A stretch of DNA of 64,000 bases from Hordeum vulgare subsp. vulgare (Eukaryota; Streptophyta; Magnoliopsida; Poales; Poaceae). The DNA lies in NCBI RefSeq assembly GCF_904849725.1, contig NC_058519.1, positions 108,674,881-108,738,880 of the forward strand, written 5' to 3'. This document shows, piece by piece, positions 33,989-45,836 of this stretch; position 1 is the first letter of the stretch; each line of letters opens with the position of its first letter. The notes beneath the pieces are model-generated. The model was given only the letters and a program-made list of their open reading frames with translations. It searched no databases and was not told where the DNA came from. The position numbers and the translations under genes are program-made.

Positions 33989-36900
33989 TCAGTTTATACT
34001 ACTGAAAGACAGCTGCCTACGCAATTTCCATTGTCCAGCTTGCATCTTCTCTGTAGCCTCGCCACCTATAACCTCGTCAATGAGGTCCCTGAAAATGGAC
34101 CTCTCAATGTCCAAAACCATGCCTTGTAGCTCACCTTCAGGGCTACCCCAATCTTTCATCTCATACAATGCATCCTCAGATAATGGTATGTTTTCATCCT
34201 CATCCTCTTCGGAGCATTTTGCTGCCAAACTCTCGGATAGGAGCCGGTCAACCTCTGTGCACAATTCCTTGAAAAGACGCCACCCACTTAACTTCCTTGA
34301 TCGAAGAAGTTTCGCCGTTCCACTTGCAGAGCTATAGATGTTCATCTTCTGAGCTATAATTTCATTTACCAGATCGAACACAATTCTGCGGTGAAGCTTT
34401 TCTGTGTTACGGTCAGAACTCTTCTTAGCTCCGGTAACAGCTTGAGCCGCTGAAATGAAGTGCGGCTTTGTTTGCTCTAGAATGAGGAAGAGCTCCGGAT
34501 TGATCGGGCAACTGGATGGCGAAAGTTGTGCAGGCATCGCTGCGAAGCTAAGTTCCTTGTGCAGAAGACCAGATGCTAAGAGTATCTCGTAGATATACTG
34601 GTGATCTTTGGAGTTTGCAGCTTCATCGTTCATCGATTGCAATTGTTCAAGTTTCTGAATGAGTGCCTCCAGATTTTCTGGTTTGATCTGGCTGACTTCA
34701 CTGCTCGTCTTCGACTGCGGTGTGTCCGGCAGGCTGTTTGAATTCCAGCATTCGTCTGAAGTATGTGTCTCGCCATCTGAACAATCAGAAAAATGATGTA
34801 CATATGTTAAAACCAATGCTTAACACATCTGCAGAAAAAAAAAATGGACCAGACAGAAATACAGAATCCGCTACGGACAATTGAACTGGATCAGACAGGA
34901 GAAATGAAATCACTATTCTGTGTACATGATTCACTGAGCCACACATACTAGGTGTATTTGTGAAGGGGACACTAGTGGGCACATCTACACTAGCAATGCA
35001 TAGACACCAGAGGACATGCATCATGCTGCTGTATGAGCGAGTGCAACATGTGGGGCTTGCGAAAATGGCACTGTTCAGCACCAGCACATCAGATGCAACT
35101 ATCAATATGATCTGGTTCCTCCCACTCGCAGGACCACGAGCTGCCTGGTAGCTTTTAATGCAGATTATCTGTCACTAGCGGCATTCGTATGCTTACAGCT
35201 AACTATGTTTGTCCTTTGCATAGCATTGTGGGCTTCTGAATTGAATGGGACCAAATAGTAGGATCTATCATGTCATTGATCTTGAGCTGGTGGCTATCGA
35301 TTAGCAACAAATCGGTGGTTTATCTGATGCAAAAGACTATGCAGGAAAACTGTTAGATCAACTTCTCACCTTTGAATGAATCTGAGATGCTTTTATGGTA
35401 GAAGGACGTGTCGAGGACCGAGACGGGGCTCAGGGCGTTCTCCAGTGAATGGATCTTGTGATCTGAACCCAGGATTGAAGAAGGGCTCTGAAGAAAATGA
35501 GAAGTTTCGTTAGTTACTGATAACAATGAGCATATGAAAAAAAAATACTTAGAGCTGGCTGGTTTTCTTTCATATATCTATTTATCTGTACCTTTTGGCT
35601 CGGGGTTTTTGGGTCGACAAACGATGACCTGGCAACTAGATGACTTTGACAATCCATTATACTGACGTCAATCAGCTTGGCCAAGCTGATCCTTCTTCCT
35701 GGGCTCTGCGAGACCTCATTGTCACGGTTGCTCCTCACTTGAGAAGGCTTTGATCTTGTTCTTCCTCTTGGGGATGCTGCTTCATTTGCCTTCTTGCTTG
35801 GAGACTTTGGTGAGACCGGGGGACGAGATCGCCTCTCCGATTCTGCCTTCCTCTGCACTAACCTGGGGCTTGATGACCCTGTAGGCCTCGGCGAGGTCGC
35901 TCTGCTTGCAGGTTCGTCAGACTTGGATTGAGCCCTTGCAACGCGAGAATGGATCTTCTCATTTGTGCTAGCTTCCTTCTTGTCAGTTAAGGATGAATCT
36001 CTGGATTGTAGCTTCCTGAGGCCTCTGAGCCCTGCAAGGGGAGCAACTGAGACCCCAGGCTTCTCGGTGGTTCTTGCTGGCTTCATGACTACAATGGGAG
36101 ACTGGAAGCTTCTGGAACTGGTGGCGGCTGAATCCTCTTCTTGGCTCTGAGAAGCCACCGATGCAGTATCACCATCGTTGTTCTGGTGCTTAGCATCCTT
36201 TGCATGTAATGCACCCAAAATTCTGAGAGCTCTGAAGTCTTTGTTGCACTCCGAGAACTCGAGGCCACCAAGCGTTCTCTCTATATCGGCATAGAGAGAT
36301 GCGGTTCTTGGCCTCACCTCAGCGTCCCGGCATTGTGAAGCCTTGTTGTTGGTGACGCTGACGCCTCTCTCCTGCTGCCTCCAGGGAGCAGCTTCGGTGA
36401 GAATTCTTGGAGGAGGTCTTGTTTTCAGTGCTGAAGGCTCGTTTTTCGGCAGCGACACACAAGCATCCTGGCAAGCGCTCCTGGGTGAGCGGGATGGACG
36501 CTCGCTCCGTGTGGCCTGTGCTGCTGTTCTTGGTGATCTTGCAGGCTCGTAGCTATCAGCGATCAACATCCCCATAGCGTCTGGTGCCTCTTCCAACCCC
36601 ATTAGCTTGGCGATGACACTGTTGGAACGCCTGTGGCCCGGGGAGTCTTGAGGCTTCAGAGTGTCCAGCAGAGAGTCATCGGTTCTCCTGTAACTGTAGC
36701 TCTTCAGACGTGAACTTGGGCTCAGAGACTCTTTCCTGCTGTCCAAGGACAGTCTAGGAAGCTCTTTGGTCCTTGTGGAAGAAGGCTTCTTGGCTTCTTG
36801 GGTTTCAGCCGGCCGCAGGAGCCGCCGGTCGTCACATGAGAAGCGCGACTGCTCCGGGAAACGCCTGCTGGACTCGACGACGTTTGCAGGGACGGCGTTG

Positions 36901-38648
36901 GTGGTCCTGTCGATGCTGATGACGTAGGTTCCGTCCATCGATTTGGAGAGCAGCAATGGCCTTGGAGAATCCTTGTACTGCAAGTTCCTTCTTGCTCCAT
37001 TCCCCAAGGTCGTCACAGTTAGCCCTCCCGAGTCCCGGTTGATGGAGTCCTTGACGATGTCTCTGAAACCGACGTTGGGTTGTGCGGTCCTGGTATCCAT
37101 TTCAGCACCCTTCAGATTCGGTGAGCTCTTCGGTGGCCTCTGCGCAAAGAGCTCTTCGTTGATGTAGGGTAGCTCCTGTTGGGCTGATTTGCTGCCGTCC
37201 ATCGACGAGAAGGATGAGCATGAAGAGGAAGAACAAGAAGCTCTTGATGACTCTATTGAGAGGCTACTGTTCTCAGTCATGCTTTTGCTGAGTGTTTTCT
37301 CCTGCAAAGTAAACTGAAAAGTTAGAGCCTCTCCTTGGTTTTCCTGCCAATAAAATTAAGTTGATTTAGTACAGATGGGGGAATCACCAGAATGATTTTG
37401 GGGGTACTTGAACTCTGCACCGGAACATTGCTGCTGCTTTCTGGTGGAGTACGGCCTGGACAAAAATGACAGGACATTAGAATAGTAATCTAAACTTTAG
37501 AATAGGGCAATTTATGATGCCATCATGGTAATACTACTACACAATAAAATGGATGGATGTGATGGGATAAAAGGTGATGCTTTTTTGTTTCTATTCACCA
37601 TTATTGTGACATGAATGGAAAAATCATATCCAACTGTTAACCTGCCATCCTGATTAATCTACCATCTCAAGAATGTTTCTTAAATCAAAAGTTCAGCTGT
37701 CCTCTTCAGTTTCATTAGAAAAGAAATTCAGTAACCGACTGTTCGGCTGTCCTCTTCACTGGAAATAGTAATGCTACTTCTGGATACAGGAATACACACA
37801 ATCGCCTGTCACCATGTCAATGCCCGGCTCATATAGTGCTAAAAGTAGTTAGCCGCTGTCATTAAACATTCTTATTTCTAATGAAATTCTTTTTTGATCA
37901 GACTCATCAGATTCTTCTTTGCTGTTTATGTACTGCTGCAGTTCTGGATGTTCCAGCAGCAAACTTTTTGAGCTTTAGCCTTTTGTCTCTTGTCAACAGA
38001 AATAAAATCAGGATCTTGAAAACTTGTTTTCCAACTTAAACTTTGGGAGTCTACCGTACTTTCCGCAACAAAGGAAGTTTCTACCATTATACCGTTTTAT
38101 TTACTTGTTTTTTACTAACCATTGTCTTTTGTTTTTTTCACTGAACCTCCCATGTCCCAACTGTCCATGTTACCCAACTCTGGATGGCAGTAGTCTGAAA
38201 GGACTTGGGTTCAGCGAACGCAACAAGCAATCTTTCTGACAAAGGAAAAACCATTTGATAACTTTCTGGCAACTGGTCAACGATGGCAGAACGAGTTGCA
38301 GCGCGCGGTTCAGAGAGCGATTAAAAGCTCGGAAACCGCCCGCTTATAATAATTAAACCGAAGAAGCAACCGCAGTAATCAGGAAGAAGATTACGCCAAA
38401 GCACAGCAGTGTGAATGGAATGGAGATGATGAGCTACCCTACTATTACTAGGTGCTGTGGTTACCTGCGGGCAGTCTCTTCTGCTGCTGCGGTTGCCGCC
38501 CGCCGGCGCCGGCGCCGGCGCGACGCGCCGTGAGCATCCGCTGGCGGTCGAAGATCTGGAATATGCCGGCCATGCAGCCCATCTGGCGGCGGTCGAACTC
38601 CGGCATGTCGTCAGCCAAGGCGTTGAGCACCCTCCTCGCCGCGGGCAT
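33989..38648 (-). CDS. LNG: LONGIFOLIA/TRM-type protein with C-terminal DUF4378
   Basis: Five coding exons in continuous phase: 38648-38465, 37455-37388, 37301-35592, 35487-35370, 34776-33989; 2868 nt, 955 aa. The N-terminus (GCMAGIFQIFDRQRMLT) is the LONGIFOLIA signature. Further conserved blocks are FRDIVKDSINRDS (163-175), SMDGTYVISIDR (about 205-216), SNSVIAKLMGLEEAPD (about 310-325), YADIERTLGGLEF (about 421-433), and a C-terminal DUF4378 region with YIYEILLASGLL (754-765), GWRLFKELCTEVDRL (858-872) and FRDLIDEVIGGE (922-933). LONGIFOLIA/TRM proteins bind TON1 and cortical microtubules and promote longitudinal cell expansion; rice GW7/GL7 sets grain shape. Orthology to that gene is inference. 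The ATG at 38648 is preferred over an upstream in-frame GTG. No defects were seen. Confidence 0.92.
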
Positions 38649-39100
38649 CACCCAACGCTCCCAAACCGATCAAACGCCGGCCCAGACGAGAATCGCTGCT
38701 TCACATTCACTGCCCACGGCAGGCCACGCTGTGCGGCAGCGGCACCCGGCCGGAGCTAGGAAAAGGAGGAGAAGGTTCTGAAAGCAGAGACGAAGAAGAA
38801 GAAGAAGAGGCAGAGCAAGAAGCTAGCGGCGGTATGTGGATGGATGCAGGTGCAGATATAGAAGTCTTGCAGGCTCTTGGGATGGGCGCTGTGAGTTGGG
38901 AGGAGGAATGTTTTACTACTTATGACGATGATTGCTGCGCCACTCGCTCATACGTGCAGCAGCCTCGTGAGCAGAGGAGAAGACGGGTTGGGTTGGATGG
39001 AGGGAAGAGGGAGCGATGGGGGGCTCGGGGATTTTAAGAGGGAGGCGGGCGCTGGGTGCGCGAAATAAGAGAGAGGGAGGGGTGGGGTGGGGGGGCATGG
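38649..39100 (-). promoter_or_regulatory. 5' UTR and proximal promoter of the LONGIFOLIA-like gene
   Basis: Immediately upstream of the ATG. Contains a GAA/TTC repeat (38788-38812) and moderately GC-rich sequence; CTATATCT on the minus strand near 38858 is a possible TATA box. The transcription start cannot be fixed. Confidence 0.4.
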
Positions 39101-39605
39101 GGTGGGTCAAGCCGTGTCTCTGGTCCTGCGCTGCGCGCGTCCATCACAAGGCCATGTGCGCGGTGATCATTGCGGGTGGCCGGGCGCGCGCGAGCCGGCA
39201 TGTGATCTGTGTCAGGCCGCACAGGAGTTTTCGTCTCGCCGGAGCACGACGCCGGCCGGCCGGCCTCGGCCGGCGGGGCGGCGCTTAATTCCCGTGACGG
39301 ACGCGGGTGCCTGCCAGGCCGGAGCGTACGTGCAACCACCGGCACGGCGCGGCGACCGCTTACCGTGCCTGGCTCCGGCCGCTCGACACGCAACGAACGC
39401 AGCGTACTTACTCCCCGTTGTGGTGATGTCGTTAGGTCCTTGCTTGCTTGCTGGCTGGCGTCCGTGGATAGGGATTAGGGATGGAACGGGTCGATCGACA
39501 GCTCACCGGTGGGGCGTGCCCCGGTCGGCCGTGCTGCGCTGCCAGGCGCGGCCGGAGAACGACGGCCCGGCCCCCGAGGCGCGACCTGCCTGCCTGCCTG
39601 CGTAT

Positions 39606-39664
39606 GTACGTAAGTACGTCAGTGTGACCGGGCGGGATACGTACGTATACTACCACGTACGTAC
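39606..39664. promoter_or_regulatory. GTAC cluster upstream of the LONGIFOLIA-like gene
   Basis: Five GTAC tetramers in 59 bases (39606, 39614, 39641, 39657, 39661), about 1 kb upstream of the start codon. GTAC is the core recognised by SPL (SBP-box) transcription factors, and rice OsSPL16 is known to act on the GW7 promoter. Direct regulation here is inference. Confidence 0.4.
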
Positions 39665-42486
39665 GGCCGCTACGGGCTGCTGCCATACGATACGATATAC
39701 CTCCGGCCTGGCTGGATCCGCAAGACCAATCGCAAGTGCGTGCGTGCGTGCGTCCGTGACAGTGACACCGTGGAGAGATCGAGCGTCTCGCCTAGCCATG
39801 GCCATGGCTGGTTATTTGCCCCGAGAGGTAAATTCTCGCCGCGCTTTGTCGTGACAATGGCGGGAACACCGGCGTGCTTACTTCCCCGTGCACGCACGCA
39901 CGCACGCACGCTCTGAGCCACTGGATTCATGGTCAGATATGGATCACGGTGAATCGGTGACCGCTTTTACTGCCGCCTGCGTATGGGACCCCTGGGCCTG
40001 GGTTCTTGCATGGTTGGGTTAAAAGCTCTGCCTTTGCCAAAACTCTCGGTTCCCGCCACCCAACACCAACAGAGAGGAGGAGATCTGAAGATGGATGGAT
40101 TCGAAAGCGTGTTTGGACAGGACAGTTATTATGGGGCAGCATGTACGGCCAACTAATGGAGTTTTATGGGATTTCAACGAAAAGGGTCACTCCAAATTCG
40201 AGCCGTATTACAGATAGGTGGGGGCTTAATAATGCTAGTACTGCTACTAACACGGTGTTAGCAGTGATGCGGTGTCGCTGCCCGTTTGCTTGCTGGAGCG
40301 TACTACGTGGGGGACGGCTTCCAGCCTAACTAACACGAGGTAGGTTGATTAACCTCGCATCGGCATTTAGCAGCTAGTATACAGCTTAAAGTTAGTAAAT
40401 GAGCATCGTGTCGCTGCTCGTTCACTATAATTGGACAAGTAACTATACAGCTTGTTTTTTTTTTCTTTGTTGCTCTTTAATTTTGGCAACGTTGTGTACG
40501 TTGTAGTGCACCGATAAGGTGACTGGTTTTAGGCCAATCAATAGGAAGCATGGGTGCAACTGCGAGCACTCTCATGTCATGCATGGCGCCGCGGTGGTCC
40601 TCCATCCGTCGCCGCCACACACGCAATACAAGTCCCAACGCTACGATCCAGACGCTCGCGGGGGAGCCGGCCGGGTAGACCAGGAAATCACCCGGGACGT
40701 GCGCAAGCGGCACCATAATGCTGCTCTCTCGCCATACATACTTCCCGCGGCAGCAAGCTCTGCAAGTAGAGCACCATATTTGTTGGTTCATTCCCTGCAA
40801 ACCCAAGCAAGCTGGCTACTGTGTCTGTGTGTGTGTGTGTGTACGTGGTACGTGGTTGAACGCTCGTGGTACTACTGCAGTAGTAGTTGTTGTTGTTGTC
40901 TCTGCATCTGCATGCACCGCGCGCGCGCCCAGCTCAGAGGAGGGATAAGGGGTAGGAGCAGCAAACAAAAACGCAAGCTAGAGAACATGCGCATTGAGGC
41001 GCCTGTCTGTGGGGCCCCGGGACCAGTGTAGGTGGATCTGGGAGCACCATGGGCTGCTGCCCCTACTGCTTGCTAGTTGTGTGCTTTGGGAGTTGGACCA
41101 GCCAGTAGCTAGCTTGCTAGATAGCTTTGCTTGCTTGCTCCGTGATCGATCGTCTACTTCTATTCGTCGCTCATTCTCATGGTAAACTAATGTCGTGGAA
41201 AAGTTTATGTTCAAGTCGATCAGGCTGGCAGTCAAACTGATTATCTTGTAGTAGTGCCGCTACAGAACGAAACATTTGCTCATGAACGGCACAACAACAA
41301 AAGTTATGTTCGGAATGTAGCTGTAAAAGGCATAGTATTATATGGGCGGAACATGTTTAACGAACTGACCAAGAAAATAGTCCCGGTTGCCGAATTTGAA
41401 GAGATTCCCGTCCCAGGAGGCACCGGGGTTTCAAAATTGCGGAATTCAATGGGGGGTGGTCTTGTTTAATGAGGCGGAGGAATCTCTCCGTATTAAAATT
41501 GAAGGAGTTCGTTCGTTAGATTGCCCGCCAGCTATGCTTTCGGGTCCTACTCCTACGTGCCAAGAAAAGTGGGCAACGTCTCTTCCTTCCCGCCATTATT
41601 TTTGCGGGATCCTTCCCGCCAATACTTGTATTTATTTCGTCCCCAAAAGTTTATAAATGTTCTTTGCTACTCCTACTTTAGATGGCGATTCTTTATAAAG
41701 TAGAAAAAAAAAGAAGGTATTTATGAACAGAGGTATGATGATCGTATTCAAGGACTCCTGATAATCCTAGAAAAAATGAAGGATAAGTTCGTGCTGAACT
41801 AACAATGTGACGGTCGGTCAGCGGCGAATAATCAACATGCATGGATCAAGCGGCACCTCGTCCATCCAACTGGACCCCGACAGCTAGCTGAAGGCGACGA
41901 GACCCCTCTAAAAAAAACCTCTTTGAAAACTGGTCAGAGAGAGACACACACACATACACACACAAACACAGGGTGTGGACTCCGCAGCGATACGCGACCG
42001 GCGACGGACGCATGGAGCCATTGCACTTGCACCCCGCGCAAAAGTTTCTGCTCCTCTTGGTGTGGAGTGCGGCCGTGTATGGTGGGCTGCAGGCAGGCGC
42101 CCAACATGGAGAGCGACGCAGACGATGATGCTACCCTGCCCTTGGTCCGGGGGGAGTAACGGGAGCCGGCTCCTGCCGCGTCACGTCGCCGGCTTGCGGG
42201 TTGCTTTCCGGGCTAGGCAGGGTCGCTGGCGCCGTAGCTGGGTTCCTTCTCCTTTGCATGAACCTGTAGCGATCCGTCCGTCCATGCATGTTACTGGTAC
42301 GTACCGTTGTCGCCGATCACTGCAAATGCTATCGGGAGTGTCGTGGTCACTTTCCGCCGCACTGTCGGGAGTATGAAGATACTACGTACATGCGTTGCGT
42401 GCATGCTTGCTGGAACGGAGTAGAGGTCTCCTTTTCTTATCTCTTCAGAAAAATGCAGATGCTTCGGATAGCAAAAAGCACACGTA
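39665..42486. other. Intergenic with simple repeats, no gene seen
   Basis: GC-rich at first, with (TGCG)n at 39736-39752 and its complement (CACG)n at 39889-39911, which could pair. A (TG)n run lies around 40820-40840 and a CA-rich run at 41940-41970. Short ORFs here have no recognisable domain. Confidence 0.45.
42412..42434. repeat. 23-bp direct repeat, left copy
   Basis: GGAACGGAGTAGAGGTCTCC plus TTT recurs at about 43662-43684, bracketing the nested MITE/hAT block at 42487-43633. It may mark a local duplication during repair. Confidence 0.7.
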
Positions 42487-42572
42487 TTCCATTTGTTTCT
42501 AAATATAAGTCTTTTTCAAGATTTTGCTATGGGACTATATACGGAGCAAAATGAATGAATCTATATTTCAAT

Positions 42573-43551
42573 CAGGGTAGGTCTTGAGATTTTGGGGGCC
42601 CGGGGCGAAACTAAAATTTAGGGCCCCTAAGTATAAATAAATAGTGCAGATTCCGTGGGAGATGAATTATGATCATGATCACTCATATTGTTATCGTCCG
42701 CGTCGATGTTAACATTGTCTTCTGTATGGATATCATCTTCTAGATTCACATTACTTGGTTCTTCCACAAGAACTAACGCCAACTCGTCTGGATTTTTTGA
42801 AGTGGTTGGGTTACTCGCCAAAAACTTACGAAGAAATCCTCTTTGTGAATCTACCAATTTTTAATCTCCTTTCCTCTTTTTTCTTTTGACAGCACCTGAT
42901 TCAGGCTTCATTACTACTCCCTCTGTTCCTTAATATAAGACATTTTAGCGATTTTACTATAGACTAGATACGGAGCAAAATGAGTGAATCTACATCTTAA
43001 AATATGACTACATACATTCGTATGTAGTTCATAGTGGAATCTCTAAAAGGTCTTGTATTTAGGAACGGAGGGAGTAATTCTGAAAATAAATAAATCTGAA
43101 TCAAAAATAGGGCATTAACTACCCAAAGATTTAAAAGGAATCACTAGAAGTAATTACAGGTCCAGATCCATCAGGCATCAGTAAATTGCAAACTAGAACG
43201 GGAACTGATCTATGAATCAAACTAGAACGAGATCCTCAGGAGAAGTGGAGAACAGACAGACTGACGGACATTACGGAAGAAGCAACCGGCGAGGACCCTT
43301 CCACGTGCCGGCGTGCGTGCCTGCGTGGCAATGAAGCCGACGTCCAGGGCCTGCCCGCAGCCCGCGTCGTAGTCTCGTACTCCTACAGATGAGAGTCGCG
43401 GCGTGCAGGGAGACGAGAGACAAGCCTGACGAGAGACTTTACAATACCTAGTACATGCCTGACCTAGTATACGTATTATATATGCAGCGGGCCTCCAACA
43501 ATTTTGGGCCCCGTGCAGCCGCCCCCACGGAACCCCCCAGGGCCGGCCCTG
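42573..43551 (-). mobile_element. hAT-like element with transposase remnant
   Basis: The ends CAGGGTAGGTC and (reverse complement) CAGGGCCGGCCCTG are hAT-type inverted termini, flanked by imperfect 8-bp target duplications ATTTCAAT (42565-42572) and ATTCTAAT (43552-43559). On the minus strand from 42911 an ORF remnant reads MKPESGAVKRKKRKGD, then a stop, then LVDSQRGFLRKFLASN. This resembles the N-terminus of the zinc-finger hAT transposases of grasses ('SGAxKRKK...SQxGxLxKF'). The rest of the transposase is missing, so the element is non-autonomous. Confidence 0.7.
42917..43074. mobile_element. Stowaway MITE inside the hAT-like element
   Basis: Ends CTCCCTCTGTTCCTTAATAT and ..ATTTAGGAACGGAGGGAG, TA on both sides (42915-42916, 43075-43076). 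It sits four bases upstream of the ATG of the hAT transposase remnant, so it would have disrupted that gene's leader. Confidence 0.9.
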
Positions 43552-43635
43552 ATTCTAATGTATGTCTATATACATTCGTATATAGTTTTTTATTTAAAAC
43601 TCTAAAAAAACTTACATTTAGGAATGCTGGGAGTA

Positions 43636-44365
43636 GTTGCTATTCCGGTGCTATTCATGTTGGAACGGAGTAGAGGTCTCCTTTACTTTGTATTAGTTGT
43701 AGGATGTAGGTTCTACGTCGGTGACACGGGGGAGAATAAAACCCAATGGAGTAGAGCTAGGTTTTTTTTGCTTTGGAAGGATGTGTGAAGTGGAGTGAAA
43801 GCGTGCACGCGTGCAGCAAAGTGTGTGCGCGCGCGTAGTACCTTTCAACAGGTAACACGGTCATGCGTTTGGTGTGCTTTCAATTGCTACCATGTTTGGT
43901 TGATGGGTCTCATGTAATATTTACATGTATTTTTAAAAAAAATGCATGAGTCGATTTGGAATGTACTTGGTGTATACAAGATACAATATATTCATTTATT
44001 TGTTTGGTCAAAATGATACTAGGAAAGAGTGTATCCACACACACAATCGCGGAGCTTCATGGGGCCAACCAGGGCCATGCCCCCCCCCCCCCCCCCCCCC
44101 CAGCTCACAAGTAAACAACGGTATATCCCCTTTAATTAGGCAATTTTTTACTAAAATTCACGTAAAAGTAGTTATGTTTGCTCCCCTCCTACAGCCCATG
44201 CCCTCCATGATTTTGGCTGAAGCTTCGCCGCTGCACACACATAAAAACCCTATGGAGTATATCCATGCCCAGAACTCTACCATAGACCGTGTAATTTTTA
44301 AAAAAAGAGAGGACATACCTCCGGCCTCTGCATCTCGACGATGCATGCGATTATTTTATTAATTA
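43636..44365. other. Intergenic with a poly-C run
   Basis: No gene. Contains a run of 22 C at 44080-44101 next to a GGGCCATG motif that suggests a degraded transposon, which I cannot classify. Confidence 0.35.
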
Positions 44366-44525
44366 CTCCCTCCGTTCCTAAATATAAATCTTTTAAGAGG
44401 TTTCATTAGAGGAATACATACGGATGTATATAGACATATCTTAAAGTATAGATTCACTTATTTTGCTCCGTATGTAGTCTCCTAGTGAAATCTCTAAAAA
44501 GACTTATATTTAGGAACAAAGGGAG
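44366..44525. mobile_element. 160-bp Stowaway MITE
   Basis: Ends CTCCCTCCGTTCCTAAATAT and ATATTTAGGAACAAAGGGAG, TA at 44364-44365 and 44526-44527. Same family as the copy at 27030-27189. Confidence 0.9.
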
Positions 44526-44527
44526 TA

Positions 44528-44832
44528 TTTATAAAGATCATATAAAGTAATACATCAGTAAACCCGAAGCCACCATTTAGGCAACACATGTTGCTACTCC
44601 TATCCTTTTGATGAAGGGGTGCCGAATATCCGAACCAAATACCAAACATATATCATAAAAAGTCTAACATCTAAAGCCGGATGCCCCAACCCAACCACAT
44701 AACGAGACTGGGTCACACTCTTAGATGTTGTCGCCGCAATCTTCCACTGATCCATTTCTAGAGCAGGAACTGACGCATCACCCTTGCCTGGCTTATCGTC
44801 GATGTCGACACAACACCAGACAACACTGCCAT
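44528..44832. other. Spacer before the CACTA end
   Basis: About 300 bases without ORF. Pieces such as 'ccactgatccatttctagagcaggaac' look repetitive, but I could not assign them. Confidence 0.3.
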
Positions 44833-45530
44833 CACTACTGGGAAAACCCTACCAGTAGCGGTAGGTTTTGAGCTACCAGTAGTGCTGGTAGGCGCGCTAT
44901 TACTATGATGCTACAACTAATATTTAGCAGTAACACGCTTTTGAACTAGTGCTACTAGTAAATTCACATATCAGTAGTGCTCCTTAGACAAATGTCACTG
45001 CTAATTATCCGTAGAGCGTCTACTGAAAAAGCGCTACTATTAAGCTCGCGATGCTGGTAATCCTTGGTCCCGTGCCACTACTAGTGTTTTACGGTTTTTC
45101 TTCTTCGTTCTTTCGGACTATTTAAACAGATATGCAACTTCTATATAATAACAACATACATATTCATTGAAACACATGTGATACAAAAATGTCTAATCGT
45201 GGGCATCGATGAACGAAACTGTCATCTCATATCATCATCAACACTCATGGTCGAACACATGTCTCGGAATATAACGATACATGTTATTACATGTCTTGAA
45301 TACATGCAACTACACATGGTCACACTGATGTTTCATCATCTATGTAAACTATGATATGATCGCATAGAAGAGAAGGGCAATCACGAGCAAATGTGGGATT
45401 ATGTAGTAGTTCTTGAGGCACCGGTTCTTATTCCTCACCCGCGATAGCGTCCACCTCAAGTAACTAGCTTTCGCCTCGCTTCTGCTATCAAACCATTTTT
45501 GGTTGCCGCCCGGGAAGCGATAAACTTGGG
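44833..45530. mobile_element. CACTA transposon end, truncated
   Basis: CACTACTGGGAAAACC at 44833 is a typical CACTA (En/Spm) terminus. It is followed to about 45075 by subterminal repeats of the type CAGTAGTGCTGGTAG and GCGCTACTA in both orientations. 45100-45530 is probably interior or 3'-flank sequence of the same element. The opposite terminus is not present; a Gypsy-type LTR starts at 45531. Confidence 0.7.
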
Positions 45531-45836
45531 TGATGTCTACCACGCAACTTTATTTGACGTTGTTGGGCCTTCAAGTGCAGAGTTTTGTAGGACAACAACA
45601 AATTTCCCTTAAGTGGATGACTTAAGGTTTAACAATTCGTGGGAGATGTAGGATGAAGATGGTCTCTCTCAAGCAACCCTGCAATCAAATATAAGAAATC
45701 TCTTGTGTCTCCAACACACCCAATACAATGGCAACTTGTATAGGTGCACTAGTTCGGTGAAGAGATGGTGATACAAGTGTATTATGGATAGTAGAAATAT
45801 ATTTATATAATCTGAATAAATAAAAACAATGAGGTA
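45531..45836. mobile_element. Gypsy-type LTR fragment
   Basis: Begins TGATGTCTACCACGCAAC and contains the stretch 'ttgttgggccttcaagtgcagag', recognised from memory as the start of a very common Triticeae LTR (Sabrina-like). It is cut at 45836 by copia element 2. Confidence 0.6.

Larger units (their letters stand above)
42487..43633. mobile_element. Stowaway MITE split by a hAT-like element
   Basis: 42487-42572 is the left and 43560-43633 the right part of one degenerate Stowaway (TTCCATTTGTTTCTAAATAT ... ACATTTAGGAATGCTGGGAG), with TA at 42485-42486 and 43634-43635. The middle is occupied by the hAT-like element at 42573-43551. Confidence 0.75.

Noticed and set aside
39087..39854. 255-codon plus-strand ORF upstream of the LONGIFOLIA-like gene
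   Set aside because: GC-rich promoter sequence with simple repeats, no domain and no codon-usage support.
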